Source: Spirochaetales bacterium (GTDB lineage: Bacteria > Spirochaetota > Leptospiria > Leptospirales > Leptonemataceae). Taken from it: a stretch of 64,000 bases of DNA. The DNA is taken from contig JABTUL010000001.1 of assembly GCA_015075425.1 (NCBI GenBank), positions 1,612,001 through 1,676,000 on the forward strand, read 5' to 3'. The translations under genes were made by a program, and so were the position numbers. Numbering within the stretch: position 1 is the first letter of the stretch; each line of letters opens with the position of its first letter. The notes below the pieces were generated by a model. It ran no database searches. It was not told the origin of the DNA and worked only from the letters and a program-made list of their open reading frames with translations. Below, piece after piece: positions 46,890 through 57,936 of the stretch.

Positions 46890-47924
46890 ATGCAGGACAG
46901 AACTTCTTTCTCTGCCTGGCAGGAAAAACTGGATCGTTCTTTACAGGACGTACGCCTGAAAGGGCGCGAACGCCTGACAATTATGGTGATCCCTCACGGT
47001 CATGAACGGATCGTGAGCCTGCATCTGAACTGGTATCTGGTCGTGTTTCTTCTGGGCCTCATTCTGGCTTCGGCTATTTTTGCCGTCCTTCTCTTCTATA
47101 CGGAGCAGGAAGAAATTGCCGAGCGTGCCCGGCTGGAAGCGGTATACGGCCAGAATTTTCGCACCCAACATGAAGCCGGCCAGCACCTCCGGGAATTGAT
47201 TGTCAGATTGCAACTTTTACAAGAAAAGTGGTCGATTGCTGGGAACATGCAGGACGTCCCCCGCGAATCGCTTGCCCTCTTTCTCGATGAAGATGCGTTG
47301 CATGAACAATTCCAGGAAACGCTGAGTCGCCGCCTGGCCGAAGAGCGCAGCCTGGATCCTGCCTTCCAGTTTATCCCCACGATTGAGCGGATAAAGGAAG
47401 CGGTATTTTACGTGGAAAACAGCCAGCGGGCGCTATCTGAGATGCCGCTCCTGCTAACCAGGCCCGGTATAATCACCCACCTGCCCTTTGGTCGTCCCGT
47501 AGTATGGCAGGCAGAAATGCGTGATTCGTCAGCCTTTGGCTTGCGCATGAATCCTTTTGGTGGCGCGGCTTTTGACTTCCATACCGGCTACGACATTACT
47601 TCCCGACACGGTACGCTGATTCATGCCACGGCAAGCGGTCGAGTCAAGACTGCGGCTTACAGCGGAAGTGGCTACGGCAATTATGTGATCATCGATCATG
47701 GATTTGAAATGTATTCATTGTATGCCCACATGGCCCGGATCTTTGTCGCCCCCGGCGATGAGGTCAGACGTGGAACAGAGCTCGGTACCATGGGGGCGAC
47801 AGGAAATGTGACCGGGGTTCACCTTCATTACGAAATCATGCTCGGCGAAGAACGCCGCATTGATCCCTTGCCATTCATTTGCGCTCTGGACCGGCTGAGT
47901 CCGGCCTGCAGTAACAGGACATAG
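46890..47924 (+). CDS. M23 (LytM) family peptidoglycan endopeptidase-like membrane protein
   Basis: A 344-residue product from ATG 46890 (GTG 46863 is an alternative). After a cytoplasmic start there is one membrane helix ([20 protein letters not shown]), a coiled-coil region and a C-terminal LytM domain with both zinc motifs: [11 protein letters not shown] (H-x3-D) and GVHLHYEI (HxH), plus [14 protein letters not shown] and YSLYAHM. It would cleave peptide cross-links in the periplasm or regulate amidases; both motifs are intact, so it is probably active. carB begins one base after its stop, so they form an operon. Confidence 0.9.
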   Translation: MQDRTSFSAWQEKLDRSLQDVRLKGRERLTIMVIPHGHERIVSLHLNWYLVVFLLGLILASAIFAVLLFYTEQEEIAERARLEAVYGQNFRTQHEAGQHLRELIVRLQLLQEKWSIAGNMQDVPRESLALFLDEDALHEQFQETLSRRLAEERSLDPAFQFIPTIERIKEAVFYVENSQRALSEMPLLLTRPGIITHLPFGRPVVWQAEMRDSSAFGLRMNPFGGAAFDFHTGYDITSRHGTLIHATASGRVKTAAYSGSGYGNYVIIDHGFEMYSLYAHMARIFVAPGDEVRRGTELGTMGATGNVTGVHLHYEIMLGEERRIDPLPFICALDRLSPACSNRT

Positions 47925-47925
47925 T

Positions 47926-50900
47926 ATGCCAAAGAGAACAGACATAAAATCCATTTTAATACCAGGATCCGGACCCATAGTAATCGGTCAGGCCTGCGAA
48001 TTTGATTATTCTGGAACCCAGGCATGCAAAGCCCTCCGTAAAGAAGGTTACCGGACCATTCTTGTGAATTCCAATCCAGCAACGATCATGACGGATCCTT
48101 CTCTTGCTGATGCTACTTATATTGAACCGCTTACTCCTGAGATTCTGGAAGAGATCATAAAGAAAGAAAGACCGGATGCTATTCTCCCGACAGTGGGTGG
48201 TCAGACAGCCCTGAATTTGACCATGGATCTGCACAATCGCGGAATACTTGAGAAATATGATATTCAATTGCTCGGGGCCAGTATCGCCGCTATCCGTAAA
48301 GCAGAGGATCGCAGTGAATTCAAAAAGGCCATGATAAGTATCGGTCTGAACGTTCCCGCTTCGGCACTCTGCAATGACCTCAAAAGTGCGGAAGACTTTT
48401 GTAATGAAATCGGGCTGCCGCTCATTATCAGGCCTTCTTTCACTCTGGGCGGCACAGGGGGTGGCGTGGCCACAACCAGAGAAGAATTTGAGAGTATTGC
48501 CCGAAGCGGTCTTGATGCCTCACCGATCACTCAGATTCTGGTGGAGCAGAGTATTGCCGGGTGGAAAGAATACGAGCTGGAAGTGATGCGGGATCTGGCT
48601 GACAATGTGGTAATCATATGCTCTATAGAAAATTTAGATCCCATGGGAATTCATACTGGCGATAGTATTACGGTCGCGCCGCAGCAGACGCTCAGTGACA
48701 TGGAATACCAGACCATGCGGGATGCGGCTCTGGCTATCATTCGTGAGATCGGCGTGGCTACAGGTGGTTCAAACATCCAGTTCGGCGTGAATCCTGATAC
48801 CGGAGAGATGGTGGTCATTGAAATGAATCCCCGGGTTTCACGATCCTCCGCTCTGGCCAGTAAAGCAACGGGCTTTCCCATAGCTAAAATTGCTGCGCTG
48901 CTGGCCGTTGGATACACACTGGATGAGATTCCTAACGATATCACCCGGGTCACCCCGGCAAGTTTTGAGCCCACCATTGATTATGTTGTAACAAAGATTC
49001 CTCGTTTCAATTTTGAAAAATTCCCCGGTTCAAGTCCGGTTTTGGGCAGTGCCATGCGTTCGGTGGGAGAGGTCATGAGCATTGGTCGAACCTTCAAGGA
49101 ATCCTTTCAAAAGGCCCTGCGCTCCCTGGAAACGGATCGGGCTGGCCTCGGCGTTGATGGAAATCTGGCCGAACTCATTGAGGTGGAGCAGCTGCGAAAA
49201 AACGGGGAACTGATGCAGACACTCAGGAAGGAACTCCCGCCAGGGAGTCCGGAGCGAATCTTTCGCGTGAAACAGGCCTTAAGCGAGGGCCTGAGTGTAG
49301 AAGAAGTGTATGATTTGAGCCGAATCGATCGCTGGTTTCTCCATCAATTTACCGATCTGATTGCCGCGGAAAAAAGTTACCGGCCTGGAAAGCTGGATCA
49401 GGTAGAAATTCTCCGGGATTACAAGCGATTGGGCTATTCAGATCGCCAGCTCGCCTTTCTGGAGCATCGTACGGAACTTATGCAAAGGGCCAGGGACGCT
49501 GAAGATATTTATGCATTTCGCAAAGAAGCTCTGGAGATTCTGCGCGACGCTGAGAAGAGAATTCGCGCCCTGCGCTACCATGGCGGTATCCGGCCCGTCT
49601 ATAAAAAGGTCGATACATGTGGCGGCGAATTTGAAGCGCACACACCGTATCTGTATTCGGCCTATGAAGAGGAAGATGAAAGTGTGGTGCGTCAGGAAAA
49701 AAAAATCATGATCCTGGGCGGTGGCCCCAATCGCATCGGTCAGGGAATTGAATTCGATTATTGTTGCTGCCATGCGGCTTTTGCTCTCAAAGAAATGGGG
49801 ATTACATCCATCATGGTGAATTCCAATCCGGAAACTGTTTCTACCGATTACGATACATCTGATAAACTTTATTTTGAACCGCTGACGGTGGAGGATGTTC
49901 TGCACATTTGTGAAAACGAAAAACCAGCCGGCATTATCGTCCAGTTTGGCGGTCAAACACCACTCAAACTGGCCCATGCTCTGGAGGAGGCCGGATATCC
50001 CATCATTGGCACGTCTACAGATTCGATTGATCGCGCAGAGGACCGTGATCGATTCGCAGCAATGTTACAGAGGCTCGACCTTTCTCAGCCGCGTAATGGA
50101 ATTGCTCGTACGGCAGAGGAAGCTCTGTCTGTGGCTCGAACCATCGGCTATCCCTGCCTGGTCCGGCCCAGTTATGTGCTCGGTGGCAGAGCGATGGCCA
50201 TTGTCCATGACGATGAAATCCTGCTGGATTTCATGCGCAAAGCAGCGGCTATCAATCCTGAACATCCGGTATTGATTGACCAATTTCTGGAAAATGCCAT
50301 TGAAATCGATGTGGATGCCCTTTGCGATGGCAATGAAGTTTTCGTCGCCGGAATCATGCAACATATAGAGGAAGCCGGTATCCATTCCGGGGACTCAGCT
50401 TGCATTTTGCCGCCTGTCGATCTGGGACCTGAATTGGTGAGGGAAATTGAAACGGCCACGCGAGCCCTGGCTCTGGATCTTCAGGTGATCGGACTTTTAA
50501 ATATCCAGTATGCCATTCAACAGGGTCGGCTCTATGTGATCGAAGTCAATCCGCGTGCCAGCCGGACGGTTCCTTTTGTGAGCAAGGCTACGGGAAATCC
50601 ACTGGCAAGGCTGGCCACCCGCCTCATGCTTGGAGAGAAGCTTAAAGATCTCAAACCTTTTAGAATCCAGGGTAACACTGTGGCGGTAAAGGAAGCCGTG
50701 TTGCCTTTTTCGCGATTCCCGGGATCAGATATTATACTCGGACCGGAAATGAAATCGACCGGTGAGGTGATGGGCGTGGCACCAACGGCTGGCCTTGCCT
50801 ACTACAAGGCTCTCATTGCTGCTGGAGAACGACTTCCACAGACGGGTGGAGTGTTTTTCAGTGTGAATGATCAAGCAAAACAACTACTGCTGGAGGAAGC

Positions 50901-51246
50901 ACGATCTTTAAGTCAAATGGGCTACAGTCTGTATGCAACCAGCGGTACGGCGGACCTTTTGCTCAGCGCTGGACTTACCGTCAATGTGCTGAGTAAAATG
51001 CGCGAAAGGACACACCCCAACCCGCTGGATGAAATGAAAAACGGCACGATCAAAATGATCATTAATATTCCCTCAAGTAATGCGACCCGGGACGATGCCT
51101 TTGTGATTCGGCAGGAAGCGATCAAACAAAAGATTCTCTGCATAACCACGGTTGCAGGTACAGCGGCTCTTGTGCGCGGACTGCGCGAACTCAAAAATCA
51201 GGCCGTTTCCGTGCTCAGCCTGCAAGAGATGCATGGGAATTCATGA
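47926..51246 (+). CDS. carB: Carbamoyl-phosphate synthase large subunit
   Basis: The 1106-residue CarB makes carbamoyl phosphate for arginine and pyrimidines. Two homologous ATP-grasp halves are visible: first [20 protein letters not shown] with [18 protein letters not shown], second [20 protein letters not shown] with [34 protein letters not shown] and [16 protein letters not shown] are the paired active-site loops. The C-terminal 130 residues form the MGS-like allosteric domain ([18 protein letters not shown]). Length is normal for bacterial CarB (about 1070-1100). carA is not adjacent. It follows the M23 gene by one base and overlaps the convergent TPR gene by 6 bases. Confidence 0.97.
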   Translation: MPKRTDIKSILIPGSGPIVIGQACEFDYSGTQACKALRKEGYRTILVNSNPATIMTDPSLADATYIEPLTPEILEEIIKKERPDAILPTVGGQTALNLTMDLHNRGILEKYDIQLLGASIAAIRKAEDRSEFKKAMISIGLNVPASALCNDLKSAEDFCNEIGLPLIIRPSFTLGGTGGGVATTREEFESIARSGLDASPITQILVEQSIAGWKEYELEVMRDLADNVVIICSIENLDPMGIHTGDSITVAPQQTLSDMEYQTMRDAALAIIREIGVATGGSNIQFGVNPDTGEMVVIEMNPRVSRSSALASKATGFPIAKIAALLAVGYTLDEIPNDITRVTPASFEPTIDYVVTKIPRFNFEKFPGSSPVLGSAMRSVGEVMSIGRTFKESFQKALRSLETDRAGLGVDGNLAELIEVEQLRKNGELMQTLRKELPPGSPERIFRVKQALSEGLSVEEVYDLSRIDRWFLHQFTDLIAAEKSYRPGKLDQVEILRDYKRLGYSDRQLAFLEHRTELMQRARDAEDIYAFRKEALEILRDAEKRIRALRYHGGIRPVYKKVDTCGGEFEAHTPYLYSAYEEEDESVVRQEKKIMILGGGPNRIGQGIEFDYCCCHAAFALKEMGITSIMVNSNPETVSTDYDTSDKLYFEPLTVEDVLHICENEKPAGIIVQFGGQTPLKLAHALEEAGYPIIGTSTDSIDRAEDRDRFAAMLQRLDLSQPRNGIARTAEEALSVARTIGYPCLVRPSYVLGGRAMAIVHDDEILLDFMRKAAAINPEHPVLIDQFLENAIEIDVDALCDGNEVFVAGIMQHIEEAGIHSGDSACILPPVDLGPELVREIETATRALALDLQVIGLLNIQYAIQQGRLYVIEVNPRASRTVPFVSKATGNPLARLATRLMLGEKLKDLKPFRIQGNTVAVKEAVLPFSRFPGSDIILGPEMKSTGEVMGVAPTAGLAYYKALIAAGERLPQTGGVFFSVNDQAKQLLLEEARSLSQMGYSLYATSGTADLLLSAGLTVNVLSKMRERTHPNPLDEMKNGTIKMIINIPSSNATRDDAFVIRQEAIKQKILCITTVAGTAALVRGLRELKNQAVSVLSLQEMHGNS

Positions 51247-51903
51247 TTCGGATTCCAGGCGTGCGATTTCGCGCAAGTGATCCAGAATAAGAGTATTGTC
51301 AGGTGCGAAGCGCAGCGCTTTTTCAAAAGCCGCGCGGGCAGCGGCATGCTGCCCCTGTTTGTAAAGATAAACACCCAGAGAGTCCAGGTAGGCAGCACTT
51401 GTCGGAGAAAGAGTGATCGCTTTCTTGAGATGAGATCCAGCCCGTGCCAGATCACTGGCTGTTCCCCGTCTGGATAGCAAATATCCCAGAGAATTGCGTG
51501 CATTGGCATCATCCGGCATAAGGGAAAGAATCTGCTCGGCAACCTTAATCGCCTCGTCGATCTGGCCCAGTTTTTCGAGAACAAAGACATGCATGTTCAA
51601 AAGTCGCGTATCATACTGCGAACGGGGCAAGCGTTCCGTTAATTCAGCAAGGGCCTGGGCGTATCGCTGCATCTGGATCAGGCAGAGAATGCGCAACAAA
51701 GCGGCACTTCCTTCTTCAATGTAATCGGGGAATCGGTTCTTTAATGTTTCTAAATATTCCAGAGATTGTTCGTAATTGGCCAGAAGATAAAAACATATTC
51801 CCAGCTCATGCAGCTCCACTGGTCCTTCTGACCGTGACGCAAGCATGTGCTTCAGGGTCAGAATACGTTCGATTAATAGAGCATCGGTTCTATTTTGCGC
51901 CAC
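51241..51903 (-). CDS. TPR-repeat protein
   Basis: A 220-residue protein of about five tetratricopeptide repeats ([60 protein letters not shown] among others) without a signal peptide. GTG 51903 lies 31 bases inside the 3' end of surE, so translation is coupled to it. It probably scaffolds protein complexes; partner unknown. Confidence 0.75.
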   Translation of the reverse strand: MAQNRTDALLIERILTLKHMLASRSEGPVELHELGICFYLLANYEQSLEYLETLKNRFPDYIEEGSAALLRILCLIQMQRYAQALAELTERLPRSQYDTRLLNMHVFVLEKLGQIDEAIKVAEQILSLMPDDANARNSLGYLLSRRGTASDLARAGSHLKKAITLSPTSAAYLDSLGVYLYKQGQHAAARAAFEKALRFAPDNTLILDHLREIARLESES

Positions 51904-52616
51904 TCTTCCAGCTCATTGCGATCGGCATTGTCAAGTCCCAGCGGAGTGATTGTCGCATAACCCCTTTCAAAGTAATCAAAATCTGTACCGGCATGGGTCC
52001 AGTAACCCGGTGGCGTTTCATTGAGTACCAGGATTTCTTCGGTCTCATTTTTTTCAATTGTTCTATAGGCATCAAAATAAGAGCGACGTCCAGGGGGGAC
52101 CGCTTTAAACCCGCGGAGGGGAACGGTTGACGGTAAATTGATGCTGTAACATATGCCCGGTCTCAGACGGCGCCAGTGCTGCGATAAAAATAGCGAGAGT
52201 TCCCGGGCCACCAGACTGAAATCCGCGAATTTATCACGTATATCTGTGCTCGCAGCCACGGCCCGAACCCGGTGAATGGCCGCATGGCGTGCTGCTCCCA
52301 CTGTTCCGCTATAATGGATATCTTCCCCCATATTGATTCCATGATTGATTCCACTCACAACAAGATCAAAAACCGGGAACCGACCGCTGAAAAGCGCAAC
52401 ATTAACGCAATCAGCGGGAAATCCGTTAATGGTGTAATGATTCTTTTGAACCTGGATGAGCCGCAGCGTATCACGCAAGCTGAAGGCCTGCGAGGTTGCA
52501 CTTCTCTCCCTGTCCGGAGCTATCACCCAGACTTCACCGAGCCCCCTGAGTTCAGCTTCGAGTGACTGGCAACCACGCGAGGAAAGTCCATCGTCGTTGG
52601 TGATCAGGATGCGCAT
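51873..52616 (-). CDS. surE: 5'/3'-nucleotidase SurE
   Basis: A 247-residue survival protein E. The metal-binding NDDGL at the start (ILITNDDGLSSRGCQSLEA), APDRERSATSQAFSLR, the conserved FPADCVNVAL and the SGINHGINMGEDIHYSGTVG motif are all present. It dephosphorylates nucleoside monophosphates in a metal-dependent way. It lies three bases after the Yip1-like gene's stop and overlaps the TPR gene, in the sppA operon. Confidence 0.94.
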   Translation of the reverse strand: MRILITNDDGLSSRGCQSLEAELRGLGEVWVIAPDRERSATSQAFSLRDTLRLIQVQKNHYTINGFPADCVNVALFSGRFPVFDLVVSGINHGINMGEDIHYSGTVGAARHAAIHRVRAVAASTDIRDKFADFSLVARELSLFLSQHWRRLRPGICYSINLPSTVPLRGFKAVPPGRRSYFDAYRTIEKNETEEILVLNETPPGYWTHAGTDFDYFERGYATITPLGLDNADRNELEEWRKIEPMLY

Positions 52617-52619
52617 GAT

Positions 52620-53192
52620 TCAGGCCAGAAGTTGCATCAGAAAACCGGAGGCAAAAAGAAAAGGAAAGGAAATCACAAGCAAAAGTGAAAAGAAGGCCTG
52701 GCGGATCACCAGGCGCAAGCTCTGCTCCTGCTGGTACTGAAAGAATACTATAACATTTGCGAGGCTCCAGAAAAATAGCAAACCTGTAAGCAAAGGAAAA
52801 AGCCAGGGAAGCAGGAAGAAATGAGCCAGTAAAGCAGCAGGAGTGCTAAAGCAGAGCGGCAGGGCTGAGTGGATGGCTGCCTGGATAGTTATTTCTAATC
52901 TTGCTGCGTCCAGTCCGGATCTTCCGGCAAGGAAGGTCAGAACCAGAGAAAACAGAACCAGAAAAATAAACAGCAGGGCACCATGTAAAAAAAGGCCGGC
53001 AAGAAGCATGGCGGACCAGGGGCCGCCCGTGGACACAATGAGTCGCCCTACTGTTAATGACAGGCTGATGAAAAAGAGAGAAATAAAACTGTAGCGGCGG
53101 GCTTCCGGTAGCCGGGCCAGAAATCCGGTGAGTTCACCGGGCGCCTGGAGGCTGATGTATACGATCTCAATATACAAAAGTAAACGATTCAT
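52620..53192 (-). CDS. Five-helix membrane protein (Yip1-like)
   Basis: A 190-residue protein with five hydrophobic segments and a layout (ISLSLTVGRLIVS, FLVLFSLVLTFLAG, then paired helices) like bacterial Yip1-domain proteins, whose role is unknown. ATG 53192 overlaps the sppA stop (ATGA). The Yip1 assignment rests on topology and a few small-residue motifs and is tentative. Confidence 0.5.
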   Translation of the reverse strand: MNRLLLYIEIVYISLQAPGELTGFLARLPEARRYSFISLFFISLSLTVGRLIVSTGGPWSAMLLAGLFLHGALLFIFLVLFSLVLTFLAGRSGLDAARLEITIQAAIHSALPLCFSTPAALLAHFFLLPWLFPLLTGLLFFWSLANVIVFFQYQQEQSLRLVIRQAFFSLLLVISFPFLFASGFLMQLLA

Positions 53193-54163
53193 GGGGACAG
53201 TGCCGGAAAGTACAATGGAATGGCTGCCGGGTACAGGTACAGAAATTGTCCCCCGGGTAAGGAGGGCACGGTCTGCCTGGCAGAGAAAGGCAGCCGCGAC
53301 AGAATGCCCTGCCAGGGACTTTCCTCGATTTCCAGCAGCGGCAATTCTTCTGTAGTATGGAGCATCTCGCGCAGGGCAAGTAGTGCCGCATCCTTATTTC
53401 CTGTATCGGTTATCAATTGCTCGAGGCGCGCCTGCCGGCCTGAATAAACACGGGCTTCAGCCCAGCCTTCCACCGTACGCAATGTCTGCCCCCGCCCATC
53501 AGCGACATCTTCCAGAAACTGCCTCTGGGCATCTTCCCCAACCCGCTGCATCATCTCCAGCTCTTCCGGGGTCATGGAACGAAAGGGATAGGAAGCATCT
53601 TTGAAGCGCCCGGTCTTGATGACCTGGACTTTCACTCCATACTGCGCCATCAGTCCGGATAGATCCGGGTGCAGGCTGATGACTCCAATTGAACCCACCA
53701 GGCTGGATTCGTGGGCAAAGATCCGGTCGGCGGCCGCTGCAATGTAATAACCACCGCTGGCCGCGATTTCCGGTATGTAGGCAATAACCGGTCTGGTCTT
53801 ACGCAATCGGCGCACTTCATCGTAAATGAGCTTGGTTGCACCTACGCTGCCTCCAGGACTGTTGATTTCCAGCAGCACAGCCCGCACCGACGGATGCCTG
53901 GCCTGCTCCAGTTGATGGACAATCTTACGTGCCCCGCTGCGGAAAGCGGGACTCGACTGGCCCATCTCAATCGGTCCGTCGATTTTAATGTAGGCAATTC
54001 CCGGCTTGCTTCCGGAGAACCAGACACTGCCAGGCGGCCGAATCTCACTTCCTGAGCGGCCACTGACGGCCACGATTCCCACGATATTGGCGCTCAAGGC
54101 CAGTACGAGTGCAAGTGCCACGAGAAGGCGGGATCGGTCCATAGGTTCATTTTCGTCCGTCAC
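53189..54163 (-). CDS. sppA: Signal peptide peptidase SppA (36K type)
   Basis: A 324-residue membrane-anchored serine protease that degrades cleaved signal peptides. After one N-terminal helix it has EINSPGGSVGATKLIYDEVR, the nucleophile region IAASGGYYIAAAADRIFA, GSIGVISLHPDLSGLMAQYG, KTGRFKDASYPFRSMTPEE with the catalytic Lys context and WAEARVYSGRQA. GTG 54163 starts MTDENEP; ATG 54142 is an alternative. It is the first gene of the minus-strand sppA / Yip1-like / surE / TPR operon. Confidence 0.93.
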   Translation of the reverse strand: MTDENEPMDRSRLLVALALVLALSANIVGIVAVSGRSGSEIRPPGSVWFSGSKPGIAYIKIDGPIEMGQSSPAFRSGARKIVHQLEQARHPSVRAVLLEINSPGGSVGATKLIYDEVRRLRKTRPVIAYIPEIAASGGYYIAAAADRIFAHESSLVGSIGVISLHPDLSGLMAQYGVKVQVIKTGRFKDASYPFRSMTPEELEMMQRVGEDAQRQFLEDVADGRGQTLRTVEGWAEARVYSGRQARLEQLITDTGNKDAALLALREMLHTTEELPLLEIEESPWQGILSRLPFSARQTVPSLPGGQFLYLYPAAIPLYFPALSP

Positions 54164-54310
54164 GGCCTCCCGGTAGCCTGTCCCCCTGTTTTTCTTGCTC
54201 TTTTTTGTAGAAAGGCATAACTTTTATCCGTAGTTTGTTCGTCCCGCCGCCGATACTATTGACAGGATCGACAGGATGAGGCAGATGTTCTCCTGGCGAC
54301 ATAAAATAGC

Positions 54311-54796
54311 ATGGTGGGACAAATGAACGTAACCGGAAAGATGCTTCTGAGTTCAGCAGAAACAATACTGCGCGGCCGGCCCCAGGCGCAGCAAACGGGT
54401 AACCCGCCCGGCCCCCCGCAAGCAACAGATATGGTGACGGCGCAGGGCAGCGCAATGCAAAATCGCATGCATGAATTGTCAAGCCGCCTGAAGCAAACAC
54501 AGGCCGATTATACCCGAGAGCAGATGCGCCTTTCTTACCTGAAAAATGGTCAGCTGGATCGTTCTATCGCCATCCAGGATCAGCCTTTGTTTCTACCCGA
54601 AGAGGTTCCGGGGCCGGAACTGCAGGATAAAGTCGAGGCTCATCTGGAAAACCTGCTGCATACGTTGCGCAGTGTTCAGGTAGAGATGGAAAATCTGTCA
54701 GCCCTGAACTTTCGATCGGCCGACGGAATCCGGATGACAGGCCAGGATTATCGTTCCATCGATCCAGCGCGTGTTGCTCAACTCACCCGCTCCTGA
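54311..54796 (+). CDS. Unknown helical protein
   Basis: A 161-residue product from ATG 54311 (ATG 54323 is possible, with GGTGGG close upstream). The first 50 residues are Gln/Pro/Gly-rich and probably disordered; then comes a coiled-coil-like region (MHELSSRLKQTQADYTREQM) and a second helix (KVEAHLENLLHTLRSVQVEM). No signal peptide. It overlaps the YggS gene by 26 bases. No family recognised. Confidence 0.6.
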   Translation: MVGQMNVTGKMLLSSAETILRGRPQAQQTGNPPGPPQATDMVTAQGSAMQNRMHELSSRLKQTQADYTREQMRLSYLKNGQLDRSIAIQDQPLFLPEEVPGPELQDKVEAHLENLLHTLRSVQVEMENLSALNFRSADGIRMTGQDYRSIDPARVAQLTRS

Positions 54797-55463
54797 TATT
54801 AAAGCAAACTACGAGCGTCTGAAGGCGCTTCTTGCCGCGCACGGAAAATCCGCTGTACGCATCATAGCTGTAAGCAAAACCCGCAGCGCCGCAGAAATGA
54901 ACCTGTTGTATGATCTGGGGCAACGCGAATTCGGTGAAAATCGTTTGCAGGAGGGTCGACAGAAGTTCTCTTTTCTAAACGGTCCAGTGATCCTGCACCA
55001 TATCGGTCCTTTGCAGAAATCCGGCGTCCGACTCATACCCGGCTGTTTCCAGTACGTCCAGGGAATTTCGCGAATGGATGTTCTGGAAAATCTCGCCCGC
55101 GCAGCCCTGCGTTTTGCTGATGGACAAAAGGACAGCCGCTTCATTCCCATTCATTACCTGATTCAAGTCGATCTGACGGGAGAAGAAAGTAAGCTTGGAG
55201 GCATGCGGGAGGAGGAACTTTTTTCCCTTCCAGGCTTTGTGGAAAATCAGGCCTTGATTTTCTCCGGTTTCATGACCATGGGCCCGTCTGACGGTGATCC
55301 AGTGCAGACAAGGGAAGTATTTCATCGCCTGCGAGAAATCCGAAATAAGTTATTGCCAGCGGGTGAATTGAGTATGGGGATGTCTTCTGATCTGGAAATC
55401 GCTCTGGAGGAAGGTGCTACCATGATACGTCCGGGCAGCATGCTTTTTGGAGCCCGAAGTTGA
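54771..55463 (+). CDS. YggS/PLPBP-family pyridoxal-phosphate homeostasis protein
   Basis: A 230-residue PLP-binding TIM-barrel-like protein. PLP Lys lies in IIAVSKTRSAAEMNLLYD; FGENRLQEG, HHIGPLQKS, the SMGMSSDLEIALEEGATMIR motif and GSMLFGARS complete the signature. These proteins buffer PLP and have no known catalysis. GTG 54771 lies inside the preceding gene. The cyclic-nucleotide-binding gene starts two bases after its stop. Confidence 0.9.
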   Translation: MLLNSPAPDIKANYERLKALLAAHGKSAVRIIAVSKTRSAAEMNLLYDLGQREFGENRLQEGRQKFSFLNGPVILHHIGPLQKSGVRLIPGCFQYVQGISRMDVLENLARAALRFADGQKDSRFIPIHYLIQVDLTGEESKLGGMREEELFSLPGFVENQALIFSGFMTMGPSDGDPVQTREVFHRLREIRNKLLPAGELSMGMSSDLEIALEEGATMIRPGSMLFGARS

Positions 55464-55464
55464 C

Positions 55465-57936
55465 ATGGCACTGGAGCTAAAAGCCTCACAAAATACTAAA
55501 ATACCTGCCGGAAGTGAACTGCTTCGCAGTGGTAGCAGAGCAGAAATGCTGATCCTTTTGCACCAGGGGGAAGCCATGGTGCAGATGAACACATCCAGCG
55601 GACCCAAGCATGCCTACGGACTGGGTGCCAATAGCTGTCCGGGTTTTGCGCAGCTCATGATGCAGGATGTCTACCCCGGTACTGTGAAAGCCCGGACGGA
55701 TTGCATCATCTCCACGTTCCCCGTCAGAGGTAGCTTTCAGAATCTCATCATGGGCAAACTCAACGTGGGCATGATCGCCGCCCGCAGTCTGGCCCAAGAA
55801 GCCATGCAGAGTTACCAGACCATCAAAAGTTCTTCAGAATATCTGGCCGGTTTGCAGAAGGTCATTGATAATTTGAGTATCGTCTACTTTAGAGCAAATC
55901 CTCAGGCATTCAAACCCATCGACATGACCGCTGGAGACCTGGTGATTGACCCGGTACTGACTTCAGCGCGCTATATAGTAAATGAATACAAGGAAAATGG
56001 TGGCCAGATCCCCGATCCTTTTGCCATGGCCTTTCTGGAACAGGACAATTCCGGCCTCTTAAAGAAGATCTATGAATACGAGTCCGAATTCAATGCAGAG
56101 GAGTTTAATTTTTTACGGCGCTTGCTGGCTCTGCCGCTGGAACTACAGGGAAATATCTATAAAACGGATGTGCAGATTTTGCAGGGGCTCTGTCGGCGTC
56201 TCTCAGAAATTATTTTACAGAATGTCAAAGAAATTCTGCAGATTCAAGAGAGTATTGATGTAACCCTGGAGAATCTGGTGCAGGGCGAATTCTGTTACGT
56301 TGAGAAATACTTTTTGCTCAGTGACACTTTCGATGCTGGACTGGTGGATATGCCACTTTCGGAATTTCTGCTCATCATCAAAGCACTGGATCAGTCGGCC
56401 CGCAGCTTTCTTTCTCGCTATCAGCAGCTTTTTGGTCATGCCTTTCCAGACGTGACGGCTTCCATGCCGGGCTTAAAGGAATTCATTGCCCGCAATGAGG
56501 GCAGCCAGAAAGGCACCGAGTCCGCACCGCAGTCGGAGTTATTACTGGAAAGCGGTATTGATCCGGAAATGGTGAAAAACGAGCTTTCCGGTTCCGTGGC
56601 CAAGATTTTGAATTTTTCCGGTCTCCCGGCGGAGGAGGGTAAAAAGATCATGGCCGATCTAAAAAAACTGTCAGCCATGTCCAATCCGCTGGATTCCGGA
56701 GGGGATCCCCGCAAGGTCCGCCGGCAGATCACTGGGGTTTACTGGAAGATTTTTCAGGCCTGCTTTGCCCGTTACCGGGAAAAAAAAGGAGATGTTCCCG
56801 TCCCGGTCCGGATGATGCTACAATTTGGTTTTTTTGATGAAACGTTACTGGATACAGAACATCTGCTTGAGTTATATACCTTCAATGATCGCACCAGGTC
56901 GGGGCGCTATCCGGTGTACAACGCCCTGGAATGGCTCAATCAGGTAGCTTCCAAAAAGGAACTGCCCTCCATTGATGAGATGGGACAGACTTTCTTTGAA
57001 AAGTTAAAGATGGCCCATAAAGAGCTGGGCTGGAAACGCGAATCGGATGTGCCGGATGAATACGACAACTATGATGTTCGCGTGAAATACGAGACGGAGA
57101 ACTTTCTGGACACGAATGTTCGTTTGACCAGCGGTTCGCCGGCCACCGCATTTCCCATACTGACCCGTTACCAGATTACTCTGCCCCTTTCGCGGGCACT
57201 GGTAACCAGAGAAAAATTGGCAGAAGAACTCGATAAGATACTGGCCATCGATTTTTCTGCATTCCATCGGGAAGTTCTGGTCAATGATGAATCACAGGGC
57301 ATAATGAAAGAGTTTGTCCAGATGCAGGTGATACCCAATTTTATCATCGTTCCGTCGATAGGCAACAAAGTCATGATGTGGCAGGATCTGTCCGGCCGCA
57401 GTAAGAATTCCCGGGGAAGATTTTCCGTGCCCGTATTTGCCACAGCTGATCTCTTCGCACTATTACTGGATGCAGTGGGCGCGTTTCGCTGGGAACTTAC
57501 CAAATCGATCATGGGACCGGATTGGAACAACGTGTCCCAGTCCTCCATTACCGCCGATTATACGGATTATGTGCAATTTTTCAAGAAAAACCGGGACCTG
57601 TCTCAGGAGCAAAAGGAAAAGCTTGCAGTTGAGTTCAAAAGATTTCGTAACGATCGTGATCGTTTTGTGAATGATTACACCAACTGGATCAAGTTTGAAT
57701 CGGAAGGGATTCTCAAACTGAACAACAAGATCGTTCGGGGAGTGTTTTATCGTCATGTTCCCTTTGCCAAGAACATTCGTGATAAAGTGGCAACGCAGCC
57801 TGCCTATGCTGATTTACAGAACAGGTTTCGTAATATTCGCATGCGCAAGATCAAGGAACTGGAAGTGCGTTACCGCAAATTTGGCGAGAGCATCCCGGAT
57901 GTTTTACGTAACAATATGAATTTTTACAGCGTCTGA
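55465..57936 (+). CDS. Very large cyclic-nucleotide-binding-domain protein
   Basis: The 823-residue product starts MALELKASQNTKIPAG at ATG 55465, one base after the YggS stop. Its first about 115 residues look like a cyclic-nucleotide-binding (CRP-type) jelly roll: PAGSELLRSGSRAEMLILLH, QGEAMVQM and FPVRGSFQNLIMGKLNVG. The remaining 700 residues are mostly helical, acidic and without recognised domains, membrane helices or a DNA-binding region. The C-terminal 250 residues contain beta-strand segments (YQITLPLSRALVTREKLAEE, NFIIVPSIGNKVMMWQDLSG). The phosphate-cassette Arg is not obvious, so ligand binding is uncertain. I could not assign the main body to a family; it overlaps the convergent TPR gene by 13 bases. 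Confidence 0.7.
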   Translation: MALELKASQNTKIPAGSELLRSGSRAEMLILLHQGEAMVQMNTSSGPKHAYGLGANSCPGFAQLMMQDVYPGTVKARTDCIISTFPVRGSFQNLIMGKLNVGMIAARSLAQEAMQSYQTIKSSSEYLAGLQKVIDNLSIVYFRANPQAFKPIDMTAGDLVIDPVLTSARYIVNEYKENGGQIPDPFAMAFLEQDNSGLLKKIYEYESEFNAEEFNFLRRLLALPLELQGNIYKTDVQILQGLCRRLSEIILQNVKEILQIQESIDVTLENLVQGEFCYVEKYFLLSDTFDAGLVDMPLSEFLLIIKALDQSARSFLSRYQQLFGHAFPDVTASMPGLKEFIARNEGSQKGTESAPQSELLLESGIDPEMVKNELSGSVAKILNFSGLPAEEGKKIMADLKKLSAMSNPLDSGGDPRKVRRQITGVYWKIFQACFARYREKKGDVPVPVRMMLQFGFFDETLLDTEHLLELYTFNDRTRSGRYPVYNALEWLNQVASKKELPSIDEMGQTFFEKLKMAHKELGWKRESDVPDEYDNYDVRVKYETENFLDTNVRLTSGSPATAFPILTRYQITLPLSRALVTREKLAEELDKILAIDFSAFHREVLVNDESQGIMKEFVQMQVIPNFIIVPSIGNKVMMWQDLSGRSKNSRGRFSVPVFATADLFALLLDAVGAFRWELTKSIMGPDWNNVSQSSITADYTDYVQFFKKNRDLSQEQKEKLAVEFKRFRNDRDRFVNDYTNWIKFESEGILKLNNKIVRGVFYRHVPFAKNIRDKVATQPAYADLQNRFRNIRMRKIKELEVRYRKFGESIPDVLRNNMNFYSV

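Noticed and set aside
49438-49977. Long open frames antisense to carB, nrdJ, sucA and secA
   Set aside because: They are shadows of strongly coding genes on the other strand and their translations show no domain or start signals.
54259-54287. TTGACA between sppA and the gene at 54311 as a promoter
   Set aside because: The spaced -10 candidate (CAGATG) is poor; the motif sits in a short GACAGGAT repeat, so chance is likely.
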